Shown here: in pieces, positions 1 to 4,767 of the stretch
Numbering within the stretch: position 1 is the first letter of the stretch
Layout of the letters: each line of letters opens with the position of its first letter
Assembly: GCA_937868455.1 (NCBI GenBank)
Contig: CALMMO010000338.1
Coordinates: forward strand, 1-6,364
Direction: 5' to 3'
Origin: an uncultured Marmoricola sp.
Lineage (GTDB): Bacteria; Actinomycetota; Actinomycetes; Propionibacteriales; Nocardioidaceae
DNA: 6,364 nucleotides
Notes under the pieces: model-generated
What the model saw: the letters and a program-made list of their open reading frames with translations, nothing else
What the model was told of the DNA's origin: nothing
Databases searched by the model: none
Position numbers and translations under genes: made by a program

Positions 1-190
1 ACTCGTTGAGGCGACCGAGGTGGCAGAGGACAAACTCTGCCGGGCCTGCTTCGACGGGATCTACCCCGTGCCGCTGCCCGATCCCGAACACTTGGGCAAG
101 GGCCTGCTTGAGGCCATGCCGCTACGCGATGCCGATGGCGTGAGTGTGGGCGCCGGCGCCGGGGCGATCGCCTCACTTGATCTTCCGTAA
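1..190 (+). CDS. purF: Amidophosphoribosyltransferase, C-terminal end (partial)
   Basis: This is the last 62 codons of an open frame that enters from the left edge (frame starting at base 2) and stops at TAA 188-190. The tail contains LCRACFDGIYPVPLP followed by LGKGLLE. That Cys-rich CxxCFDGxYP block is the conserved C-terminal end of actinobacterial PurF. PurF catalyses the first committed step of purine synthesis, making 5-phosphoribosylamine from PRPP and glutamine. The N-terminal glutamine amidotransferase domain and the PRPP-binding motif lie outside the window, so activity cannot be judged. The last residues (GVSVGAGAGAIASLDLP) are a low-complexity tail. purM follows after 21 nt on the same strand, which supports both the assignment and co-transcription. 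Confidence 0.9.
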   Translation, partial: LVEATEVAEDKLCRACFDGIYPVPLPDPEHLGKGLLEAMPLRDADGVSVGAGAGAIASLDLP

Positions 191-200
191 GTACCTCCAC

Positions 201-206
201 AAGGAG
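201..206 (+). promoter_or_regulatory. Ribosome binding site of purM (decides GTG start)
   Basis: AAGGAG lies 5 nt before the GTG at 212. An ATG at 210-212 overlaps that GTG but is read directly into TGA, so it cannot be the start. The in-frame GTG is the only start compatible with this site and with the family's N-terminus. Confidence 0.8.
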
Positions 207-211
207 CAGAT

Positions 212-1267
212 GTGACCAGCTACGAAAGCGCCGGTGTCTCGATCGAGGCGGGCGATGCCGCCGTCGAACTGATGAAGGTGTGGATCGACAAAGCCAGACG
301 CCCCGAGATGATCGGTGGCATTGGTGGTTTCGCGGGGCTCTGGGATGCCAGCGCACTGAAGAGCTATGACCACCCGTTGCTGGCAACCTCGGCTGACGGA
401 GTTGGCACCAAAGTCGCGATCGCTCAAGCACTCGACAAGCACGACACGATCGGCTTCGACCTGGTCGGCATGCTCGTCGACGACTTGGTGGTCTGCGGCG
501 CCGAGCCCCTGTTTCTCACTGACTACATCGCCACCGGCCGCGTCGTACCAGAGCGCATCGCAGCCATCGTCAAAGGCATCGCAGAGGCATGCCTCGAAGC
601 CGGGTGCGCGCTGATCGGTGGCGAGACCGCCGAACACCCGGGGTTGCTTGAGCCCGATGAGTACGACGTCGCAGGCGCCACCACCGGTGTCGTTGAGGCC
701 AGCAAGTTGCTGGGCCCCAACCTCGTGCGGGCCGGTGACGCAGTGATCGCGATGGCATCGAGCGGTCTGCACTCCAATGGCTATTCGCTGGTGCGCCACG
801 TGCTGCTCAACGGCGCCAAGATGTCGTTGACCGCCCACGTTGATGATCTTGGTCGCACCCTCGGCGAGGAACTCCTAGAGCCGACCAAGATCTACGCCAA
901 GGCGTGCCTGGCATTGGCCGCCCAGACCCAGACCCATGCGATGTCACACGTCACGGGTGGGGGATTGGCCGCCAACCTTGAGCGGGTGATGCCGGCGGAA
1001 CTGGCGGCCACCATTGATCGCTCGACGTGGACTCGTCCGGCGATCTTTGACTTGGTCCAGCGTGTGGGTGGAGTTACGACCCCAGACTTGGAGCGCACCT
1101 TGAACTGCGGGGTGGGCATGGTGGCTATGACTGACGCTGACGATGCTGATGCAGCGATCGACGTACTCGCCGAGCACGGAGTGCGAGCCTGGGTTGCTGG
1201 CGAGGTTCACGAAGTTGGCCAGGGCCGCCCGGGGGGCGTCGAAGTGGTGGGCAACCACGCTTCGTAA
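212..1267 (+). CDS. purM: Phosphoribosylformylglycinamidine cyclo-ligase (AIR synthetase)
   Basis: This is a cytoplasmic enzyme that closes FGAM to AIR using ATP, the fifth step of de novo purine synthesis. The 351-residue length is normal for PurM. Family motifs appear in order: GGIGGFAGLWD (about residues 35-45), SADGVGTK (60-67, nucleotide/substrate loop), DLVVCGAEPLFLTDY (91-105), GGETAEHPG (136-144) and SSGLHSNGYSLVR (183-195). A C-terminal glycine-rich HVTGGGLAANLERV follows. The layout is the two-domain PurM/SelD/ThiL fold with no frameshift or missing block. The start is GTG, with AAGGAG 5 nt upstream. The gene follows purF by 21 nt, so the two are almost certainly one operon. The codons are GC-rich (about 66% GC by hand count over 481-720). 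Confidence 0.97.
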   Translation: MTSYESAGVSIEAGDAAVELMKVWIDKARRPEMIGGIGGFAGLWDASALKSYDHPLLATSADGVGTKVAIAQALDKHDTIGFDLVGMLVDDLVVCGAEPLFLTDYIATGRVVPERIAAIVKGIAEACLEAGCALIGGETAEHPGLLEPDEYDVAGATTGVVEASKLLGPNLVRAGDAVIAMASSGLHSNGYSLVRHVLLNGAKMSLTAHVDDLGRTLGEELLEPTKIYAKACLALAAQTQTHAMSHVTGGGLAANLERVMPAELAATIDRSTWTRPAIFDLVQRVGGVTTPDLERTLNCGVGMVAMTDADDADAAIDVLAEHGVRAWVAGEVHEVGQGRPGGVEVVGNHAS

Positions 1268-1284
1268 CGATCGACACGTTTTTT
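1266..1284 (+). terminator. Weak terminator-like T-tract after purM
   Basis: A run of six T (1279-1284) follows a very short AACG/CGTT stem (1266-1269 with 1277-1280) that overlaps the purM stop codon. A second 5-bp stem, GTGGT/ACCAC (1244-1248 with 1254-1258), sits inside the gene end. The stem is too weak for a confident intrinsic terminator. The call rests mainly on the T-tract and on the separate promoter that follows. Confidence 0.25.
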
Positions 1285-1304
1285 CGCATTGATACCGGGT
1301 CGCG

Positions 1305-1330
1305 GGAATTGGGATCGGCCAGGTAAGGTT
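1305..1330 (+). promoter_or_regulatory. SigR/SigH-type promoter candidate before DUF3073 gene
   Basis: GGAAT (1305-1309) and GTT (1328-1330) are separated by exactly 18 nt. This matches the pattern known for thiol-oxidative-stress ECF sigma factors of actinobacteria (Streptomyces SigR, mycobacterial SigH). It lies 76 nt before the DUF3073 start. A TAAGGT hexamer at 1324-1329 could instead be a housekeeping -10, but there is no TTGACA-like -35 at the right distance. Position and spacing are seen directly; use by an ECF sigma is inferred. Confidence 0.45.
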
Positions 1331-1406
1331 GCCCTCACGAAAAGACCAAACATTTGCCGGTGACCAGTTTCTGGCACCGGCCCATCTGTGCGAGGGGGTC
1401 GACCCT

Positions 1407-1583
1407 ATGGGGCGCGGCCGTGCGAAGGCGAAGCAGACCAAGGTTGCCCGCGACTTGAAGTACCGGACTCACGAGACGGACTTCGGCGCGTTGGCCCGGG
1501 AACTTCATGGCGAATCCGATTCTGCTGAGGCGGAAGAGTTAGATGACTACGACGACAAGTGGTCTGATTACCGTCGATCCTGA
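1407..1583 (+). CDS. DUF3073 family small protein
   Basis: This 58-residue protein has a strongly basic start (MGRGRAKAKQTKVARDLKYR) and an acidic, aspartate-rich tail (EELDDYDDKW). That is the signature of the actinobacterial DUF3073 family, which is commonly found just downstream of purM. No molecular function is established that I know of. The charge split could fit binding to nucleic acid or ribosomes, but that is speculation. The open frame extends further upstream. I chose the ATG at 1407 because the conserved family N-terminus begins there and a GAGGGGG ribosome-binding site (1392-1398) sits 8 nt before it. There are no membrane segments or cysteines. The gene has its own upstream promoter candidate and may be transcribed apart from purFM. 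Confidence 0.9.
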   Translation: MGRGRAKAKQTKVARDLKYRTHETDFGALARELHGESDSAEAEELDDYDDKWSDYRRS

Positions 1584-1600
1584 GAAGTGAGCCCGGAGCT

Positions 1601-1618
1601 AGCGACCTTCAGGTCGCT
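1601..1618 (+). terminator. Hairpin just after DUF3073 gene
   Basis: AGCGACCT and AGGTCGCT form a perfect 8-base inverted repeat around a 2-nt centre (in practice a 7-bp stem with a 4-nt loop), 17 nt after the stop codon. There is no T-tract after it, so it may be a processing or transcript-stabilising stem, or a T-less terminator, rather than a classical one. Confidence 0.4.
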
Positions 1619-1625
1619 GGCGGAG

Positions 1626-1680
1626 GGCGAGCCTCGCAAGGATCGACCAAACAACACCGTGAGCACGGCGAGCTAGTCGA
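1626..1680. repeat. 55-nt direct repeat, copy 1, with internal dyad
   Basis: This block matches 1714-1768 at 52 of 55 positions, with a period of 88 nt. Within it GATCGAC (1641-1647) pairs with GTCGATC (1676-1682), the last two bases falling just past the repeat. Between these arms lies a small inverted repeat, CCGTG/CACGG around AG. The unit can therefore fold as an outer stem with an inner hairpin, like REP-type intergenic palindromic elements. No open frame of substance covers it. Confidence 0.85.
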
Positions 1681-1713
1681 TCAAGCCCTTCTGCGATCCA
1701 CGCAGCACTGCTT

Positions 1714-1768
1714 GGCGAGCCTCGGAAGGATCGACCAAACAACACCGTGAGCACGGCAAGGTAGTCGA
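1714..1768. repeat. 55-nt direct repeat, copy 2, with internal dyad
   Basis: This is the second copy of the element at 1626-1680. It differs at three positions, two of them in the stretch CGGCAAGGTAG near the right end. The inner CCGTG/CACGG dyad is unchanged. The outer arms are GATCGAC (1729-1735) and GTCGAAC (1764-1770), so one of the seven base pairs is lost in this copy. The 33-nt spacer between the copies shares nothing obvious with them. Confidence 0.85.
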
Positions 1769-1792
1769 ACCAGACCCTCCCACCAACGTGCT

Positions 1793-1808
1793 GGGTAGCC
1801 AACTACCC
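1793..1808. repeat. Perfect 6-bp hairpin GGGTAG-CCAA-CTACCC
   Basis: GGGTAG (1793-1798) and CTACCC (1803-1808) form a perfect stem with a 4-nt loop. It lies between the repeats and the 3' end of the NYN gene, in the convergent gap. No T-tract follows on either strand, so a terminator role is only possible. Confidence 0.4.
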
Positions 1809-1865
1809 CATTCACTTGCCACCTTGGGATTGTGCGGACGATCGTGCATACTTCTTCTCATACCG

Positions 1866-1890
1866 CCCGTCTCCTTCGTGGGACGGGTTT
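1866..1890 (+). terminator. Terminator-like hairpin in convergent gap
   Basis: CCCGTCTC (1866-1873) pairs with GGGACGGG (1880-1887), 8 pairs including one G-T, with a 6-nt loop. It is followed by TTTACCTTTT on the plus strand. Its direction suits transcripts coming rightward from the DUF3073 gene, about 280 nt upstream. It sits 22 nt past the stop of the NYN gene and may also help to stop that transcript, but the minus side lacks a T-run. Confidence 0.5.
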
Positions 1891-1911
1891 ACCTTTTCCG
1901 GCCCTTCCATC

Positions 1912-2658
1912 TCACCAAGGAGTCGGCCGCCGCAAACCTCCCACGCGATCTGGAAGTTGGGAGTCATATAGGTCTTGCGGATTGAGTTGATACCACCAAT
2001 GACTTCCAACTCCTTCTGTTGGTGAACCGCTGAGCGCCCCTGCCGTGTACCCCTTCGTTGGGTTGATGGTGCCTAGCGGCACTCGTTGGCGAGCCTTGCG
2101 TACTGCTAACGCTAGGTCGCCGTCGTTGCTGATTACCACCGCAGCATCAACTACCTGCTCAAGAACATCGATAAGCAGGTGGGCCGCGACGTTTACGTCG
2201 CTTCCCTTCTCTTCGCGCCGGGCAACCGAGACCATGAACGTTGCCTCCGGGATATCTGCGGAGCAAGCCGCATCCTTGAGCATCACTGGCCAACTTGGTC
2301 TGGTGAGCATCGGCCGTTTGCGTTCGTTTGCCGTAGCCAGTGGGGCTGTTGCGACACGAGATACGAAGGTGCCAAACACGATCTCATCGACTGAGCCGGA
2401 GGCGTTGAGCGCGCGAAGGTAGATGTCCTGCTCTCGCGGTCCTGGCGCAGAGGGGCTATTGATATCGGCACGAACTCTCGCAGTGCAGTACACGACCCGA
2501 AGTTCGCTGATTGAGCCCCAAGGGGAATGTTCTTCAATCAATTTGTAGGAGAGTCGGCGAACGTCAAGCCATCGCCAGCCTGGGCGTCCGCTACCGCCAA
2601 CGAGGAACTTAGCCCCGTAGTAGAGATTGAAACCGTCGACGTAGACCCCAACGCGCAC
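1912..2658 (-). CDS. NYN-domain (PIN-like, LabA/YacP-type) putative ribonuclease
   Basis: This 248-residue protein begins [15 protein letters not shown], the hallmark N-terminus of NYN-domain proteins (Asp8 and Asn11 in the active site). The second acidic patch is [15 protein letters not shown] (151-165, Asp154). The third is [17 protein letters not shown] (174-190, Asp179 and Asp181). A glycine-containing LGTINP (195-200) follows, and the tail [11 protein letters not shown] has the usual LabA-like ending. Together these give the acidic metal-binding set of PIN/FLAP-fold nucleases, so a metal-dependent RNase is likely, but its target is unknown. I chose the GTG at 2658: a perfect GGAGGTGA sits 4 nt upstream, and the usual family N-terminus starts there. 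The frame runs open further upstream (ATG at 2676 or 2811), but that extra sequence resembles nothing. GC is about 58% over 1921-2340 against about 66% in purM, and the gene faces against its plus-strand neighbours, which hints at acquisition. There are no membrane segments. Confidence 0.88.
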   Translation of the reverse strand: MRVGVYVDGFNLYYGAKFLVGGSGRPGWRWLDVRRLSYKLIEEHSPWGSISELRVVYCTARVRADINSPSAPGPREQDIYLRALNASGSVDEIVFGTFVSRVATAPLATANERKRPMLTRPSWPVMLKDAACSADIPEATFMVSVARREEKGSDVNVAAHLLIDVLEQVVDAAVVISNDGDLALAVRKARQRVPLGTINPTKGYTAGALSGSPTEGVGSHWWYQLNPQDLYDSQLPDRVGGLRRPTPW

Positions 2659-2662
2659 TGCG

Positions 2663-2670
2663 TCACCTCC
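2663..2670 (-). promoter_or_regulatory. Perfect Shine-Dalgarno of the NYN gene
   Basis: On the minus strand this reads GGAGGTGA, fully complementary to the 16S 3' end, 4 nt before GTG 2658. It lies inside the longer open frame and argues that the true start is the GTG, not the upstream ATGs. Confidence 0.8.
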
Positions 2671-2898
2671 GCCCATGAGGAGCCAGCCACCCCGAATTGA
2701 GTAGCGCAATCTTGCATCTAACCGTGCCTCGGTGTGTGTTGTGGATCTAATCAGACGCGGGCGAGGGCCCGCTGGGGCAATCCACAGGCGGCAACCCGGC
2801 ATAATGCCCAAACCAAACCAACATCAAGGTGACAGAACCGGCGAACGGCGATGCTGCCCTGGGCCTCGAGGCTCGTTGAGTGCGCCGTACTTAAGTGA

Positions 2899-2927
2899 CT
2901 CGTGGGTATCGGTTCGCTCCCCACGAG
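2899..2927. repeat. Inverted repeat upstream of bldC promoter (possible operator)
   Basis: CTCGTGGG (2899-2906) and CCCACGAG (2920-2927) are perfect reverse complements separated by 13 nt. The right arm ends 3 nt before the proposed -35. The spacing of the half-site centres (21 nt, two helical turns) suits a dimeric regulator bound on one DNA face. It could alternatively be an RNA hairpin. Confidence 0.45.
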
Positions 2928-2929
2928 GG

Positions 2930-2957
2930 GTGACAAATCCCCCGTTCCGGCTAAACT
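2930..2957 (+). promoter_or_regulatory. Housekeeping-type promoter candidate for bldC
   Basis: GTGACA (2930-2935) as -35 and TAAACT (2952-2957) as -10 are separated by 16 nt. Both are near the TTGACA/TATAAT consensus. Transcription would start near 2964, giving a leader of about 80 nt to the ATG at 3045. Confidence 0.5.
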
Positions 2958-3044
2958 GGACCACCGGGGCAAATCGCAGCCATTCGTGGAGGCGCTTTCG
3001 GGGGGGACGTTATGTCCAGTAAACGAGTAATTGGAGCGTCAAAG

Positions 3045-3254
3045 ATGGTGCGTACAGATAACGCAGAAACGTTGCTGACCCCTGCAGAGGTGGCAGCGCT
3101 CTTTCGTGTTGACCCCAAGACCGTGACCCGGTGGGCCAAGGCTGGCAAGCTGAGTTCGATCCGCACGCTGGGTGGGCACCGTCGCTACCTGGAGTCTGAG
3201 GTTAAGAACCTCCTCGAGGGTGCGATTCCGCAGCAGCGCGGCCCCCAAGACTGA
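3045..3254 (+). CDS. bldC: BldC, MerR-like developmental transcription factor
   Basis: This is a 69-residue single-domain DNA-binding protein. LLTPAEVAALFRVDPKTVTR (10-29) is the helix-turn-helix. KAGKLSSIRTLGGHRRY (32-48) is the recognition-helix end and wing of the MerR-type winged helix, and a short helix and IPQQR tail follow. It is nearly identical in this core to Streptomyces BldC as I remember it. It lacks the effector and coiled-coil domains of full MerR proteins; BldC binds as head-to-tail arrays on direct repeats and, in Streptomyces, delays development. I chose ATG 3045 because GGAG (3033-3036) sits 8 nt upstream and the length matches the family. An in-frame ATG at 3012 would add 11 residues (MSSKRVIGASK) and has only a G-run before it. 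The gene ends 1 nt before the end of the convergent kinase gene. Confidence 0.93.
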   Translation: MVRTDNAETLLTPAEVAALFRVDPKTVTRWAKAGKLSSIRTLGGHRRYLESEVKNLLEGAIPQQRGPQD

Positions 3255-3255
3255 T

Positions 3256-4767
3256 CTAGCCGTTAACGCGCCCGAAGAACGCCTTCTGTGAACTGAAGAG
3301 CTTCGGGAATTCTGCGTACGCCTGGTCGTAGGCCCCGCGCGTCGATGCGTCGGGCTCAAAGACCCTAGGCATCGAGATCAGCGCTGGTACGTCGTGCAGC
3401 GTGATCTCACCGAGAGCGGTTCCGGCGTAGAGCGCCATACCAACGATTCCAGAGAGCAACGGCTGTGCTGGGCTCACGATGGTGCGGTCCAACACGTTGG
3501 CCAAGATCTGACACCAGGTGTCGGATCGGGCCCCTCCGCCCACGACTCTGATCGTGTCGAACTGCTTCCCAACGAATTTTTCGCTCGGCCCCAACAACCA
3601 CTTGGTGTTGAAAGCAACGCCCTCCATGACCGCCCGGGTCATGTCTCCCCGGGTCGCCTCCGCTGAAAGATTGTGGAAGCCACCGCGAGCTTGCTTGTTT
3701 TCGACCGGGCTGCGCTCACCAGCGATCCAGGGGGTGAAGTAGACCCCACCTGCGCCAGCCGGACGCGCCGCGGCCTCGGCGATGAGTTCTTCGTAGCTCA
3801 GATGCGGCGCCAGGGTGTCGCGGTACCACGCGAGCGCGCGACCTGCTGATTCTTGGTTGTTGCCCAAGAGGTACGTCGCGTTGTCCAGCCCAGGCACCGT
3901 GGCCATCATGTGGACCAAGTCGGTCTTCTTCTTGGCCAAGGGAGCGCTGATCCAGCCGGTCGTTCCGATGCTGATGTGTGGCTCGCCCAATTCGACTGCG
4001 CCGGAGCCAATCGTGGCTGCGTGCAGGTCGGGGACGCCGGTGATGACGGCGGTGTCGGCAGGCAAGCCAAGTTCGGTGGCCACGCTGGGGTGCACGGTGC
4101 CGATGACCGATCCGGTCTTCACCAACGGCGGCAGTCGGTCGGGGTTGATGCCGGTGAGGTGAACCAGCGTTGCGTCGTACTCCAAAGTGGAGAGGTCGCG
4201 GTTGTCGGTGAGCCAGGCGGCCGTCATCGAGGCGTGTGTTGCGGCGGCCTGCTTGGTTAGACGCATGGCTAGGTAGTCGACGGGCTCGAGGTACCACCGG
4301 GTGTTGGCTGGGGTGTTTCGTTCGAGCCAGAGCATGTGGCCGACCGGGTCGGCGCCCGTGGTGCTGGGCACTGCTCCGCTGCGGCGCAACCAAGTGGCGA
4401 GGCGGGCGGCGTGATAGCCCATGAGAGGGCCGCCGACCAATGCCTTGCTTAGTGGGCCGCCGCGTTCGTCGAGCCACATCATGCAGGGGCCGGTGGGCAG
4501 ACCTGCCTCATCGACGGGGATGGTTGAGGCCCACTGGCCAGTGATGGCGATGGCGCCAACCTGGGCTGCAGGAACCGCACGCAGGCCGCGCGCCAAGCTG
4601 GCAACGATGACGTCCCACCATTGGTTCGCATCTTGGGAGGCAAGCCCCCCAGGACCCAGGGTTGTCTCGACGGTGGTGTGTTCCCACCACAGCACTTCAC
4701 CTTGGGTGGTCACGAAGCCGACCTTGGGACCACCGGTCCCCAGATCGATCGTGACGACGGTCGTCAT
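3256..4767 (-). CDS. FGGY-family carbohydrate kinase (xylulokinase-like, substrate unknown)
   Basis: This 503-residue protein is a usual length for the FGGY family of ATP-dependent sugar/polyol kinases. The N-terminal phosphate-1 loop is TIDLGTGGPKVG (6-17, Asp8, Lys15). AITGQW is at 74-79, and the substrate-side MMWLDERGG at 96-104. GVPDLHAATIGSG (244-256) carries Asp247, the likely catalytic base, followed by HISIGTTGW (264-272, phosphate-2/ATP loop). VVGGGARSDTWCQILANVL (408-426) is the adenosine-binding FGGY signature. All key blocks are present, so it should be active. Resemblance is to xylulokinase-type members, but family-wide similarity does not define the sugar, so I give no symbol. 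The start is ATG, overlapping the lyase stop as ATGA with GAGGG 3 nt upstream, so translation is probably coupled. Pairing with an S1P-lyase-like enzyme suggests it phosphorylates that enzyme's substrate, or acts next to it in one catabolic route. Confidence 0.9.
   Translation of the reverse strand: MTTVVTIDLGTGGPKVGFVTTQGEVLWWEHTTVETTLGPGGLASQDANQWWDVIVASLARGLRAVPAAQVGAIAITGQWASTIPVDEAGLPTGPCMMWLDERGGPLSKALVGGPLMGYHAARLATWLRRSGAVPSTTGADPVGHMLWLERNTPANTRWYLEPVDYLAMRLTKQAAATHASMTAAWLTDNRDLSTLEYDATLVHLTGINPDRLPPLVKTGSVIGTVHPSVATELGLPADTAVITGVPDLHAATIGSGAVELGEPHISIGTTGWISAPLAKKKTDLVHMMATVPGLDNATYLLGNNQESAGRALAWYRDTLAPHLSYEELIAEAAARPAGAGGVYFTPWIAGERSPVENKQARGGFHNLSAEATRGDMTRAVMEGVAFNTKWLLGPSEKFVGKQFDTIRVVGGGARSDTWCQILANVLDRTIVSPAQPLLSGIVGMALYAGTALGEITLHDVPALISMPRVFEPDASTRGAYDQAYAEFPKLFSSQKAFFGRVNG

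Larger units (their letters stand above)
2659..3044. other. Divergent spacer between NYN gene and bldC
   Basis: This 386-nt stretch has no gene I can support; short open frames on both strands have unnatural composition and no family resemblance. Its contents are the NYN ribosome-binding site (left end), an 8-bp inverted repeat (2899-2927), a bldC promoter candidate (2930-2957) and a leader of roughly 80 nt before bldC. I found no convincing promoter for the NYN gene on the minus strand. Between 2680 and 2890 nothing else stands out apart from a small GGCATAATGCC near-palindrome around 2800. Confidence 0.7.

Noticed and set aside
173..838. 221-residue open frame antisense to purM
   Set aside because: It is a shadow frame of a high-GC gene. 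It has no family resemblance and lies wholly against a well-supported enzyme.
944..1441. 165-residue minus-strand frame across the purM end
   Set aside because: Its composition is that of a reverse-frame artefact, and it overlaps both purM and the DUF3073 gene.
1626..1768. CRISPR array
   Set aside because: There are only two units, the 55-nt repeat is longer than CRISPR repeats, the copies differ at three positions, and no cas genes are present.
2045..2422. 125-residue plus-strand frame opposite the NYN gene
   Set aside because: It is rich in Ser, Thr, Ala and Arg with no recognisable motif, and the opposite strand has clear nuclease motifs.
2732..3022. 96-residue plus-strand frame in the NYN–bldC spacer
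   Set aside because: It covers the promoter and inverted repeat of bldC, and the protein looks like translated non-coding DNA.
3716..4477. 253-residue Arg/His/Pro-rich minus-strand frame inside the kinase gene
   Set aside because: It is an out-of-frame reading of the kinase gene, with extreme Arg/His content typical of frame shadows.
3256..4767. Firm naming as xylulokinase (xylB)
   Set aside because: FGGY motifs do not specify the sugar. No xylose isomerase, transporter or regulator is nearby, and the partner is an S1P-lyase-like enzyme.
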